A stretch of DNA of 64,000 nt from Channa striata. Lineage: Eukaryota; Chordata; Actinopteri; Anabantiformes; Channidae. The stretch is from positions 20,432,388 to 20,496,387 of the forward strand of contig CM065187.1 of assembly GCA_033026295.1 (NCBI GenBank). Reading direction: 5' to 3'. Positions 25,901 through 35,690 of this stretch are shown here, piece by piece; position 1 is the stretch's first letter; every line of letters begins with the position of its first letter. The position numbers were made by a program, and so were the translations under genes. Below the pieces are notes generated by a model. That model searched no databases, was not told the origin of the DNA, and worked only from the letters and a program-made list of their open reading frames with translations.

Positions 25901-26447
25901 TGGGTCAGAGGCCACCGCAAAAACACAGTCGACACCGAATTTATGTTATATGTATTTTAGACACATCGATTAAAAACACAGACCTGTCATTAATTTCACT
26001 CAAACAACTGTGTTAATGACATGGAAATGTCAGCAAAGATGCAAGTACAGAAAAAAGTTTATCCATAGCACTTTTATAACGCAACACATGTCACCTGACA
26101 CTTAGATTTTGCCATTTAAAAGTATTTCGGTATAAGTGTATTTCGATTATCTGGCACTGAGCAAAACCCACATCATATTTGCTAAGATTGGCAGACATTG
26201 CTGCCATTCTAGCACATCAATAACTCCATAACATTAGAAATCAGCCTGCAATTCTGGAAATGAAACAATTTAACGCAAACACACTGACAATTGCCAACAT
26301 ACCAAACACACCAATTTACTGTCAGGTGCAATAACTTTAATTTGTTTCACCAACACCACAGTGATGTCCTTATATGAAAAACAAGGTGCTTTACCTGGAT
26401 TCTCCACTGCTGTTGCTTACACTTTCATCCTCACTGCGTCCGGCCAT
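1950..26447 (-). CDS. chd1: chd1: chromodomain-helicase-DNA-binding protein 1 (35 coding exons, complete)
   Basis: CHD1 is a nuclear SNF2-family ATPase that slides and spaces nucleosomes at transcribed genes and binds H3K4me3. Splicing 35 minus-strand segments gives one open frame of 5,355 nt (1,784 residues plus TAA at 1950-1952); every junction keeps frame. Order: acidic/serine-rich N-terminus, tandem chromodomains (about 260-447), two-lobed ATPase (about 490-947), SANT-SLIDE DNA-binding region (about 1,120-1,320), charged linker, CHCT/DUF4208 domain (about 1,500-1,592), and a tail rich in Arg, Ser, His and Asp. Visible motifs are DEMGLGKT (Walker A Lys503), DEAH (605-608) and ARAHRIGQK (888-895). 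The N-terminal FWKSNPSILAVQRSA block and the C-terminal WSSRKT ending fit CHD1, not CHD2. Human CHD1 is about 1,710 residues; the extra length lies mainly in charged linkers. The start ATG (26447-26445) opens MAGRSEDESVSNSSGES, close to the human N-terminus. Exon coordinates are in the block entries. No break is seen. Confidence 0.97.
2470..2600 (+). repeat. tRNA-headed SINE-like fragment
   Basis: Contains GTGGCTCAGGCTGGAA followed by a B-box-like GGTTCAAATCTCAGCC, then the typical run about 'aagacac' seen in fish SINE-like repeats. Degenerate and short. It lies in the last chd1 intron. Confidence 0.45.
3543..3800 (+). repeat. SINE-like repeat (same family as 41,330-41,595)
   Basis: A tRNA-like head with a B-box-like GATTCAATCCCTAGTCCC, a middle with GTGTCCTTGGGCAAGACAC, a GTGTGTGTGTGAATGGGTGA block and an end in AAAGCGCTACATAAG. 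The same order of blocks occurs in reverse orientation at 41,330-41,595, so two copies of one family are present in this window. Confidence 0.65.
5569..6030 (-). other. chd1: chd1 exons 31-32: CHCT (DUF4208) C-terminal helical domain
   Basis: Exons 5852-6030 and 5569-5668 encode residues about 1,500-1,592. They contain CKERMRPVKAALKQLDRP, LIKIGDHITDCLKEYSNP and [20 protein letters not shown]. This is the helical CHD1 C-terminal domain with reported DNA and nucleosome binding. The match to the vertebrate family is near complete over this span, and the splice phase (two bases of a Lys codon before the intron) joins cleanly. Confidence 0.94.
7249..8079 (-). other. chd1: chd1 exons 28-30: basic and acidic low-complexity linker
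   Basis: Exons 7936-8079, 7570-7830 and 7249-7380 encode residues about 1,321-1,499. The first is Lys/Arg-rich (RKRKPRSKKSK, a likely nuclear-localisation stretch). The second has a run of nine Asp followed by Glu/Lys-rich sequence. The third ends in ITASGETVPVSEESEELDQRTFS, which is closely kept in vertebrate CHD1. The middle exon differs most from the mammalian protein and accounts for much of the extra length. Confidence 0.9.
8190..9920 (-). other. chd1: chd1 exons 22-27: SANT-SLIDE DNA-binding module
   Basis: Exons 9760-9920, 9640-9681, 9435-9568, 9170-9308, 8882-9032 and 8190-8312 encode residues about 1,071-1,320. The block opens with a basic stretch (RPKKRGRPRTIPREN), then the SANT part (FSDAEIRRFVKSYKKFGG, LDAIARDAELVDKSE) and the SLIDE part (HFDIEWGKEDDSSLLIG, YEYGYGSWEMIKMDPDL, KQLQTRADYLIKLL). 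The module binds linker DNA beside the nucleosome. Exon 23 is only 42 nt, one of the smallest coding exons in the gene, and is kept in frame by its neighbours. Confidence 0.95.
8520..8640. repeat. Fragment of the same SINE-like family
   Basis: Carries CGCTCACTGGGAGCAACTAA and GTCTTGCTCAAGGACAC, which also occur nearly unchanged at about 41,456-41,506. Only the middle of the repeat is present, in a chd1 intron. Confidence 0.5.
10470..11580 (+). mobile_element. Degenerate L2-like LINE remnant, antisense to chd1
   Basis: Broken reverse-transcriptase reading frames on the plus strand give FLTDRRQFV, GSPKGCILSP, FADDTT-like and FRFLGITFTQNLKWE pieces. These are followed by RLYFFK, LKKFHLP, LVNFYTAIIE, a cysteine/histidine-poor C-terminal piece and a 3' end with a CTGGCAATAAA motif. 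Stop codons and frameshifts interrupt it throughout, and the 5' end is truncated. It sits in the chd1 intron between exons 20 and 21. The clade (L2/Rex-like) is from memory of typical fish LINEs. Confidence 0.75.
11981..12060. repeat. Microsatellite tract (ATCT/ATCC then AG-rich)
   Basis: Tandem TATC and ATCC units followed by GAGA/CAGA repeats, immediately downstream (in chd1 sense) of exon 20. Confidence 0.85.
13385..13545. repeat. Unclassified teleost repeat fragment
   Basis: Contains GTTTCGCTAGTCATCCAAG, CAGCTTCTTCAGACTGAAG and CTGGATGACTGAGAACCTTC, segments I associate with a widespread fish retroelement, though I cannot name the family. It lies in the 1.9 kb intron between chd1 exons 17 and 18. 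Confidence 0.35.
16919..16988 (-). repeat. Source copy of a local duplication (chd1 exon 11 donor region)
   Basis: About 70 nt spanning the 3' half of chd1 exon 11 (TTYEILLKDK) and the first part of the following intron. A close copy lies at 18904-18973 in the same orientation. Confidence 0.85.
17772..17792. repeat. (TA)n microsatellite
   Basis: Uninterrupted TA dinucleotides just downstream (in chd1 sense) of exon 9. Confidence 0.9.
18904..18973 (-). pseudogene. Partial duplicate of chd1 exon 11 with its donor site
   Basis: About 70 nt match 16919-16988 with roughly six to eight differences. It keeps the codons for TTYEILLKDK, the GTCAGC donor and some 30 nt of intron. The copy lies in the intron between exons 7 and 8, upstream of the parent exon and in the same orientation. 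The 5' half of the exon and its acceptor are not copied, so it is a pseudo-exon fragment rather than an alternative exon. Confidence 0.8.
20090..20215 (+). repeat. Degenerate tRNA-headed SINE-like fragment
   Basis: Begins GGCAGCCTGATGACGAAATG and carries a B-box-like AGTTCAAATCACAG followed by GTGCACCAG-like sequence, resembling the repeat near 2,480. Located between chd1 exons 7 and 8. Confidence 0.45.
21260..21790 (-). mobile_element. Decayed Tc1-like transposase fragment
   Basis: Minus-strand translation gives pieces such as EEEKNKALAEKNGLPALNHG followed by GGAS and FLGLLWF, resembling the central Tc1-like transposase block (KNTLPTVKHGGGS with a WG motif). Further on, the sequence resembles downstream parts of the same gene but with broken frames. 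No terminal inverted repeats were found. Clearly inactive; it lies in the intron between chd1 exons 6 and 7. Confidence 0.5.
22540..22605. repeat. Mixed microsatellite (ATCT, CACG/CA, GATA)
   Basis: Short runs of TATC, ACGCGCGCACACAC and AGATAGATAG just upstream (chd1 sense) of exon 6. Confidence 0.75.
22842..22861. repeat. (TA)n microsatellite
   Basis: Uninterrupted TA repeat in the chd1 intron between exons 5 and 6. Confidence 0.9.
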
Positions 26448-26507
26448 ATTTAAGTCCAAAATGACTCTTCCCAGTCAGCCTGTAGTACTGTATTCCACGT
26501 GGTTAAT
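23614..26507 (-). other. chd1: chd1 exons 1-4: start codon and acidic/serine-rich N-terminus
   Basis: Coding exons: 26395-26447 (exon runs to 26507, with 60 nt of 5'UTR after a TTGCAG acceptor), 24634-24841, 23919-24026 and 23614-23804. They encode residues 1 to about 186: a Ser/Gly/Asp-rich tract with (SG)n and a run of ten Ser, then the CHD1-type FWKSNPSILAVQRSA block, a run of six Gln, and a second Ser/Asp-rich tract with a Lys/Arg cluster. Low complexity here is normal for vertebrate CHD1. The region is expected to be disordered, with acidic-serine stretches that may be casein-kinase targets (inference). Confidence 0.93.
24842..26394. other. chd1 intron 1 (coding), no feature seen
   Basis: AT-rich intron of 1.55 kb. 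I see no coding exon, repeat family or structured RNA in it. Confidence 0.6.
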
Positions 26508-27049
26508 CTGCAATAAAAAGACAAACACTCGAGTATACATAAATGCTAGGACAGCGTCACTGTCAAAGCCATATTCTTTTTTTATTACAGTATACTATAA
26601 AAGAAATAAAGATTGCAAGAAGTTTGTAAGATGCAAGATTATTGTGTTGTGTCACTGAGTCACTAGTGTTATATAATATTATGGGCAAAATAGTCTCACT
26701 GCATCATACTGTCATTACATCTGAGTCCCACCCCTTTTCATTAGTAATAATGCTCTAAGAAGGGCTAAAATGAGTTGAAATTTGGCACTACATTGCAAAA
26801 AAACACAAAGGCTAATCAAATTAACTAGATAACTCACTGCCCCATAGTCTGCAATATTTCCATTTAAGTTCAGCCAGTGCCCTACGTGAACACGAGAATT
26901 TAACTGACAGAATTTTTTTTTTTCCTTGGTGCCTTATATTTTTCGGAAGGGTGACTGTCGAACACCAACTTGTTTTACTGTATATTTAGAGCAAAGCTCC
27001 AAGTTAAAGTAACAAGTTAAACCTAGAACAGCAGGAGCTGAGCGGATGG

Positions 27050-28260
27050 CTACAGTTAGCGTAGCATAATACTTGGATTCATTTCTTTCTTCACCACTGA
27101 GGCCTCCCGGCCCTATGGAGCAGCTGCGTGTTTTCATATTTTTCGCTTTACTCAATGGGCATTTTAAACACTGAAGCAAGACGCTGACCTGAGTAGAGGT
27201 TACACGTCTCGTATACTAACTTTAATGTAATCTTTTCGGGGTACCTTTTGGTCTCACTGTGGCTACAGTTTAGCTAGTAGCCCAATAGCTATTAGCGGCT
27301 AAGGACGCCAACATTAGCTGTTGGCGGGGTACGTTAGCAATAACGTTAATAAAAGTACAGCCAACGCGCCAAACAGTATTACATTTTTGAGCTCAAACGT
27401 ACAACTGAACTCTACGACTGTCAGCATCCCTATAACCACTAACTTGATTAATGATAATCACGTTCTTCCTAGAATATACTATGTGTAACGTTACCCTGCT
27501 GTTTGCTAACACTCTTATGCTAGCCTTATGATTCACTTAAAAAACAACACGTGTTATTTCAAAACAATAAACATTAGAGTTATAGTCCCACAAAACGAAC
27601 CACAACCACACAAGTCTGACTTATTAACACTCAATTCCTTCAGACGCGGGTTCAATAAACATGGATTTGTGACGAATAATAGCCCAGCGTTTACAGGGGT
27701 TGTCAAGGAAAGCAACGTTAGCCAGCTAACGTTATGAAACACGAGGCTAGCAAGGGAGCTAACAAAATAAAACTTTGTGCTAACTAGTTAATTCTTAGCC
27801 TCTGACCAGTGGAATGTTCACTCTCTGATTATACTTAATGCCTGGCATTAACAATGCATATGTCTGTTTAATGATGACAAATGAACCACAGCAATGCGTT
27901 ACACATATAGAGTATTCAATATTAAACCCTCAAACCCAAAGCAGCTAACCTAACTTCACCCTCTTCCATCTTGTTTTCATTCGCCGTTCACTTCTCGCGG
28001 CTTTTTCCCCCCATCAACATGCAATGTTAGCTTACTTTCTCGCTCTACTAGGGAATAAGTAAAGCCGCACTGTACAATTTCCGGCCGCTAAGTTACAATA
28101 CCTGGGAAACACCAATTCAGTGTGTGTCCTAATCCGTCCTTTCACTTCAGAGGTCCTTTCTTCTTTTAAGTAATGAGCTCGTTTGTAGCCGTTGATAGCT
28201 AACGTTACCATACGCCAACTAACTGGCTAACTGTAGCTAGCTCCCAGTTAGGGAGAGCAG
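27050..28260. promoter_or_regulatory. TAACGTTA/GCTAAC motif cluster in the chd1 5' region
   Basis: Four perfect TAACGTTA octamers occur at 27341-27348, 27486-27493, 27727-27734 and 28200-28207. Around them are many GTTAGC, GCTAAC and GCTAGC hexamers. The block covers the chd1 upstream intron and probable first exon. No protein is assigned to the motif here. Confidence 0.55.
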
Positions 28261-28490
28261 CCCCGAACGACTCAGTTCGGTAGGAGTGGTACAATGTTGT
28301 TCCCTCTCTGTGTGAAAATTAAGCAAGTCCCCTTTCTTGTTTTAACTGTAAGCAAAGTCAAATACTCAATGCCTAGGAGCGATTATAGAGAACTGGCGTT
28401 TCAATCTAGGGTCTTCCAACAACCGGCCTCCGCCATGACGCCGTAAGCTTCACTTCACTAGGAAACCCCGGGCAGTGACGTAACGACTCA
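28100..28490 (-). promoter_or_regulatory. chd1: Probable chd1 promoter and non-coding first exon
   Basis: The coding start is in an exon that begins with a splice acceptor (26507/26508), so at least one upstream non-coding exon is required. On the minus strand a good donor (CCCAG then GTATTG) lies at about 28,098-28,108. Upstream is a locally CpG-containing stretch, a YY1-like ATGGCGG at about 28,430-28,436 and a CRE-like TGACGTAA at 28476-28483. A housekeeping-type promoter fits a ubiquitous remodeller. The start site is not visible directly, so the boundaries are estimates. Confidence 0.5.
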
Positions 28491-29457
28491 GCTCCTCACA
28501 ACATACCACAACAGCAGCAAGCATCTGACAGCGGGTAGTTCTTCGTAGAAAATGTACGGCTTTTTCAGACAAAAAGAATGTTTTGCGGGGATTAATAATA
28601 TTTGGTTTAGACTAAAAGGCTATTTTCAATTAATGCCCTTTTAAAAATAAATTTGACTGTAATTTTACTTTCAGCAGTGGTTATTTATTAACCTGTTGGT
28701 TTGTTCTCCCTGAACTCTAATTGTCAGTAGCCTCCCAACAAATCTTTTCAGTCGGTTTGGGCAGGAACCCGTAGCCTACTGTAGACCTCTGAATTTCTTT
28801 GCGTGCTAATGATGCCTTTTTCTCTCTAGCATGTTTTCATACAGAGAAGGCATTAATAAGCAAAGTTTTTAAAACAAAATTCAGAATTTAATAATTTGCT
28901 TATCCCCACCTCATTGAATGCAATCATTTGCAAAACATTTAGAAACAATATGTAAAAAGTCTTTTTATCCCATGGGCTTATATAATTCCATCACGTCAGT
29001 GTGGATCGTATTTGTTCCATTTGAAAAAAAAAAAAACTGAAACTGAAGCTGACCTGAACTGAAATTGAAGAATACGTTGAGGATGTTTCTTCTTCGGTTT
29101 GTAAAAATGACCCGTATCTGTTGACGTACTGCCATCTGCTGTTCATATGTTTAGCGCGTGATCAGTTAGGCTGGAAGCTCATTTTATCAATCAATCCAGC
29201 CTCGCGCTCAGTTTTTTGAGGGTTCATCTACATTTACATACTGTTTCAATAGGTGGTCAGAAATATCAAATGTCATTATCATTAAATCAGGTCTTAATTG
29301 TATGATTAGTGAAACCCAAGTGAATACACTTAGATAACATCTTTAAGAAGTTCTAAAGGTAACGATGTCAGTTTGATGCTGTGTTTGTCACAAAACACAA
29401 AGATTTAAGTCCTCCTATTTTTTGTCAGATTAAGATGAATCTTTTAAATATAATGTA

Positions 29458-29725
29458 CACCCTCCACCCATCCATCTATTATCTTATCCTGGTCAGGGTT
29501 ATGGGGGACTGGAGCCTATCCCGGCTGTCATAGGTGTACACCTTGTGTCTCAGGACTAACACAGAGAGACACACACCCGCAGACAGACATCCTCAGACTC
29601 ACATTCACACGGGCAATTTAGAGTCACCAATTAAAATAACGTGCCTGCGTTCAGACTGGATGAAACCGGAGGGAGCCCACACAAACAAACAAAGAAACAC
29701 AGGGAAAACATGCAAACTCTCAACA
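29458..29725 (+). repeat. Teleost interspersed repeat (CATCCATC...GGAGCCTATCCCGGC type)
   Basis: Contains GGGGGACTGGAGCCTATCCC, ACACAGAGAGACACACAC, GGGCAATTTAGAGTCACCAA and AACATGCAAACTCT in the order known for a very common fish repeat. Divergent but easily recognised. Class uncertain. Confidence 0.7.
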
Positions 29726-30452
29726 AAATCCGTTTTTACAATAACATTTTATCTCGATCTTATTAATTTATGACAACGCAGTGTGTTGTTAAAAGGAACT
29801 TCATTGGCTGGCTGAAAGATCTGTTTATTATTATGGACCAATAGGAAGTGATCCAGGGATCCAGCAGCCCCAGAACGGAAGCACATATTCTGCATCAATA
29901 CAAATTTAAAAGCAATGATAGGAGGCTTTTGCTGAGCTGTGAGAATACTGCCAGTCCTGTTCAAACCACATAATCAGATTAATTTACTATCCAAATGTTA
30001 AAGTTTTAGGCGACCTTCTTCCATAACAACAATGTGATGACAGAGAGCGTGCCTATAACTGCGCTTCAGAAGGTGAGTATCAGAACGCTTCCACCGACTC
30101 TTACCACGTCATTCTGGCAATTTATTATAGAGGACATCTATACTCAGGTTTTCCGTTGCTCCAGATATATATTTAGCAAGAAACATGAAACATCCGCAAA
30201 ATAATATTAACATTTGCTGATAAGTTAAACTGAGTGGCTTCTGTCCCACTAGAGAAATTGAACGACGTAGGCAATGCGGAGGTGAGACGCAGATGATTTG
30301 CATTTATAAGCTGATGATCCTCCTGTGGCTGTAATACGAGACTTATAGATGTATATCAAAGCAGGTGAGAAACAATTGCAAAGATGATTCTAAATGCGCA
30401 GTTCAGTTATGAGGTTGAATATACCGCAAATGCAAATATGCACCAGAAACCG

Positions 30453-30483
30453 TGACAGGACTAACATGTAGTTAGTCCTGTCA
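30453..30483. repeat. Perfect hairpin, 13-bp stem and 5-nt loop
   Basis: TGACAGGACTAAC and GTTAGTCCTGTCA are exact reverse complements separated by ATGTA. Function unknown; no T-run follows. Confidence 0.85.
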
Positions 30484-30731
30484 TGTACAACTGTAGCACG
30501 TTAAATATGTAAATACAATATTTTTTTTTCTGTACGAAAATGACTGAACATATGTATTCAGTTCGTCACATTCAGTTACATTCAGTTGAGAAAATTATAA
30601 AAGGATAAGAAATTATGAGTTAATGTACACTCTAACATAGAACCTTCCATGAAACTGGTCTTTGCGTACAATAAAATGCCACAACCACAGTAATGTCCTT
30701 GTCTTGTCAGAATCAATACTTTACAGAAACA

Positions 30732-31038
30732 TACACTCACTGGCCACTTCATTAGGTACACCCGTACAATCAAATGCAATCTTATACAGGGGCTCTGACA
30801 TGATTTCTACTTTTGCAAAGTTATAAATTCTTAGTCTTTTAAACTGTGAGAACGGGGATAATTCTACTGTGTTTATTGTCAAGGTCATAGTGGGTAGTGG
30901 AGTTGCATTAAGGTGCATTATATTAAGAGGTGGCTCTAATATTTTGGCCCCTTTTTTTTATTTAAACTATCTCTGTATTGGAATTGACTAGATTTTACAG
31001 GTGTACAGGTGGACTTAATGAAGTGGCCAGTGAATGTA
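30732..31038. mobile_element. Short inverted-repeat DNA element (MITE) flanked by TA
   Basis: Ends are TACACTCACTGGCCACTTC on the left and, on the opposite strand, TACATTCACTGGCCACTTC on the right. They are perfect or near-perfect over about 20 nt, with TA at both outer edges. Total length is about 307 bp with no transposase, so it is a non-autonomous element, probably mobilised by a TA-targeting (Tc1/mariner-type) enzyme (inference). Confidence 0.8.
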
Positions 31039-34000
31039 TTGTATGACCAAAATGACCAAAGACATTTGTAACAACAACACATCAATTGCCCATTCAAGCC
31101 CCACCAGGGTCTGGTGCTCTGCAGCAGTATCTGCTTTTCTTGGTTGGCAGTCCACCTGCAGAGAGCCAACACTCACAACAGTCAATATATGACTGCTGCA
31201 CTAACCACAATATATTTGTCAGTGGATAAATTTTAAATCCCAATGGGAAATGTGTTTTTCATATATGGTAAACTACATGGGGATTTAGTCAAATACACCA
31301 CATTAAATGTGGAATAAAGTATGATGCCCTTTATTGTCGTAGTGTTTCCTGTTATCAGGTGGCCATTTCCACTCTAGCAACATGTGGTGTCCCGGGTTTG
31401 CATGACAAACAAAGTGATATATATAATATATTACTAAATTGCCCTTGGTGTGAATGTGAGTGGGAATGGTTGTCTGTCTGTCTCTCTGCGTTGGCCCTGA
31501 CATAGACTGAAGACCTGTCCTTGTCAATATTTTATATACAATATGAATACTTGTATTGAAATATTAACTTTTCTTATTAAGCTATAGTTGGTCCAATGTC
31601 ATTTGGTTATCAATTATTAAATGTTACAATGTATTAAACGTAATATTAATTGCTGGATAGTAGTTCATGCTTTAGAATATCCCAGTTGTTGCTAAAAAGA
31701 TCATAGTTCCAGCTGATTTCAAATGATCAGCTTGGAGAATGTTTTTAAAAACACCATAAGTCAGTTGGAGTGAAGCAGTTAGCTCCTAGTGTTCACAACT
31801 ATTTGAAGTCTCCATGACCTGACATTTTTGGGAAAAAAGTCCCTAACGAGGCAGTGGAGAAATCATCACTCTTTTCTAGATCCAAACTTGTTTGTACCTG
31901 ATTGGTCCAACTTGTCTTCAGATGTGAAGCCCCGATTTTCTAATCAAACAGGGCTTTCATCTGAGGTATGGCCCAGGGCTTGTTCTTTGAGAAACACTGT
32001 CTTCTCCTGGTGGCACTGTTCTCAGCACTGAAATAGATGTATTGAATAATGAAGGATGCGAGGAAGTCAGTGTCCTCAACATGTGAGTCACAGAGCACCT
32101 CTCATACTGTTGTCTCAGAAATGTCACATCAGAGCTTCAACTTACTGCTCTTGTGATAGTTGATTTTTTCTAGCTTGAAAACAGGACTAGGTTGATGTTA
32201 CATTGACATTAATAGCCTGCTTTCCACCTGACTGTCTGCATTCACCAACTGGAGACCATTCATTACTAGTGAGTTGTAAAAGAGATCACTCAGTCATGTT
32301 TGCTTTAAGCACAATATACTGCCCTCCTACTCTCTGGTCCCTCATCAGTGACACTTATTTTCAAGTTCTTTGTGTGTGTGTTGGGAGGGATTGACTTTTT
32401 TTTCTGAGTAGATATTATTGTTTTTTTAACCCTTCCATTTGTATGTACATTTACAGCTTAACATGGACCTTCTAATTAGAACTGAGAAGAAGCAGAAGAT
32501 GTCTATTTAGGTCAGACAGGGACCCCAGACGTTGTGATAAATGTCATCTTTAGACTGTGAGATATGTTAAGTAGCTGACGGACACCTGTTATTCTAGGCT
32601 GTCCTGCATCAGTCACTGTTATACATTTTTTTGCACAGAATGTGATTGTGTCCAACAGTTTTGCCCTGTATTTGTTATGGGTAAGAGAGACATTAGTGTA
32701 GGTAGGCCAATAAGTAAAGGCAGAAGATCTCAATCCTACTATAATATGCTTTATTTTGAGAGATAAGGTCTGTTTCCCAAAGTGAGACTACATGATGGTC
32801 ACTGCTAAGTATGAGAAAAATGTTGAATAGTGCACAGACACTGTGATTTCCCATAGCAATAAAAGAAGAAAACCAAGAGGGAGAATATTAAAATAAGTTT
32901 TTTTTTAAATTGAAAAATGAAACTGTCTTTGTTAAGTTAAATGGGTAAAACCAGAAAATCTCTTATGGTTAGTTTCATTTAATTCAATGTAAATGTAAGT
33001 GCAGCTAAGATCATGTAATTTGAATAAAAGAAGGAAAGAAATTTTTGTTTTCGATCATGATAGTGTTGTTCCACAAGGTGGAGCTATAGGGACAAAAGTC
33101 ATAGGTAGCTGTAGTATTTTAACACTGCTGTATTTTTTAGAACATTTTAAAAACTTTATGGTAAGTAAAAAAACATAGAAACTAATTTCTCATTTTTTAT
33201 TAGAAATCCATTCAATCAAGATGGATCACACTGAGAGCTATGCATGAAGGGACATCTAAATGACATAAAACACATTTTATCCACAAATTTCACATACTTG
33301 TATTCGTTGTGAAACCTAAAATGTTTTTTTTGGGGGAAACAAATGGACATATAGACCTTGAGGGCCACACTTCAACTGTGGTAACAACCTCTGAGGAAGT
33401 GAAGCTAGTTCACTTCCTTCAGTGGGAAGAGATGTGAGCAGTTTGACATAGTTAAAGTAGGGTGACAGTACAAAGACCAGAGTGTGAAGTACACATTACA
33501 AGGGGAGATTTTCCACTCCTCAGTGTATCAGCTCCAAACAAACCCGAAGCACCTCACCTTTGAGATGAAATAAAATCTGTCTGTAGCCTATTTAAAATGT
33601 CACAGTATTGCATAATGCCTCCTGCTTTGTTGTTGACAAACCCTTCTCTTCCCCATTTCACTTTTACTGACAGTAAACTAACAGTATCAACACACTGTGA
33701 TGCAGCATGAAGAAACTGGTACTAAAGTCAGCTAGTTTTTAAATTAGCTACTTAAAAATTCTGAAAAGATTTTCCGGTATCAATTTGTTTTGGTGGATTC
33801 TTTTTATTATTTGCTTATATATAATTATCATATAATTAATGGAGGTTTTTCACATGTTTTGTGGTTTGCCGTCAGATAAAAAAAATCATTATAATCATAA
33901 AATTGTAAAAATTAGAGAAACATTTTCTGAAGAAAGGGATTTTGGTGTGCACATGGAGGCAGATTGGTCTTGTTTTTAGCGCCTTTATAATCACAGGAAA

Positions 34001-35379
34001 TTGTCTGTATGTAACGAGAGTGAATGGAGACTTATGACAGTAAACTTCTAGACCATCTTGCAATGTGTCATTAAGAGCTTATAATAGAGTTTGTATTACA
34101 GACCACTGTAATATGATCTCCTCATGTAGTGACTTTTAATGCCCATTGGGCATATCATTTATTTACTTTCTAACAAGAAAAGTCACAATAAACCAGAATT
34201 ATGCAGTTTTTGAATTATCACCTGTCTTGGTAGCATTAAACCTGTAGTAATGCCTGACTTATGGTTTAGTTCACCTAAAACAAGAAAAATAGATTAAAAA
34301 AGAATTATTCACATCAAGTTTCAATGCACCAGTGATGCAAATGCATGTCTGAAATGCTAAAAAGTAGTACAGAGAGTACAGTAAGAACAGGTTTAAGTGA
34401 AAATGGTGGCTATACAAACGCATTAACTATAAATAATTTAACAGTGTGGACACACATTTCTGTGGCATGACACTTTTGTATATTTGTGAGGATATGCTTA
34501 ACTAGAATTGCCCAGCAACAAGGTATTTATAGTCAAGTGTAAGCCAGCCTTAGCTCTTAATTTAACAAAACCCTAAGACCAACTTTTTGTTAAACCAGGG
34601 TTTGTCCTTGAAATAGCTTTATGAAGATGTCAGTATGATAAAATGTCTCCCTCATGACAAGGTCCAACACTGCGGCTTCACTGCACTGTGGAACACACCA
34701 AAGCCAGCTAACACTACTTCCTGAATGATAAGCATGCTCACACAATCATTATGTCCTAGACAGAAATACCTTTTTGTGACACTGTAGGTAGCACAAAGCT
34801 ACATATTCCTAAACAGTGTCTTAAAAATAAAATGTGAGTGGAATATGGAGAAACATAATCAAAAAATAAAGTAACAAAATGTTATATATAAATGTTATTA
34901 ATTAGAATAGCAATAGTTTAAAATGTTAAGTTAAGTTAACACAAGCTTAACCTTGTAATTATTGGTTAAAATTATTTATTATTCATATAAGAAAAATAAA
35001 GATGTCAATAAACATTCAGTTAAATAGAAAATAACACAAAATAAATCAGCAAGCAAACAAACAAACAAAGATACCTAATTTTACTGGCTGAAACACAAAA
35101 ACTCAGTAATATATTTAAAATGTCTTACATTTTTGAATGAACACAATTGATGAAAATGCACTTTATTATGACTCCGCTGCAGTCACACTATGTTGTTGTG
35201 ACAATGAAGTTTAAATAGGATTTAGAAGTTTAGCAAGCATTACTCAATAAACATGCAGTGAATCACATCTGAATGATCTGTAAACTGTTGCGATCACTCA
35301 TTAGCACTGTCATTTGTGTCACTGCAGCTGTCACATAATTTCCTGCATGCAGCAGATGTACTGGTCAGTGCTCAAATAA

Positions 35380-35690
35380 AAAAAGGAAGTAAAAGAATTA
35401 AATTGTCAAGGAAGTCGTTAAAATGAGGAAGCTTCTGTGCTCCGCCACCTCACTGTGCGGCAGTACACAGACTGACGGTTTACCAGCTCCAGCCACCTTC
35501 AACTGTGAGTGTTGCCTTGTTTCATGTGGTTGTCACTGCACATTTTCTGCATGCCAAGAGCTGGCCTGGTTTAAGAGGACCTCTTCACATGTTGTTCAGA
35601 CAGCTGATATGCTGAATGACTGAAAGAACCATAGTAGAGGAGGGACAGTCTCTGGAAGTACGTCTCTACATTGTACACAGTAAGTGCAGC
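35380..35690 (+). promoter_or_regulatory. Candidate syk promoter / non-coding first exon
   Basis: Three GGAA (ETS/PU.1-like) cores occur within 50 nt: GGAAGT at 35385-35390, GGAAGT at 35410-35415 and GGAAGC at 35427-35432. They are followed by less AT-rich sequence and two good donor-like sites: GTGAGT near 35,505 and GTAAGT at 35680-35685. A leukocyte kinase gene needs a non-coding exon upstream of 39,906, and this is the best place I can see. It is speculative; no core promoter element is clear. Confidence 0.25.

Larger units (their letters stand above)
28491..35379. other. Intergenic region between chd1 and syk, left part
   Basis: No protein-coding gene is supported; open frames are short and have AT-rich, non-protein-like composition. 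Contents: repeats at 29,458-29,725 and 30,732-31,038, and a perfect hairpin at 30,453-30,483. The rest is unassigned AT-rich sequence. Confidence 0.6.

Noticed and set aside
1950..26447. CHD2 as the identity of the remodeller
   Set aside because: The N-terminal FWKSNPSILAVQRSA block, the CHCT context and the RSP-rich tail with WSSRKT fit CHD1.
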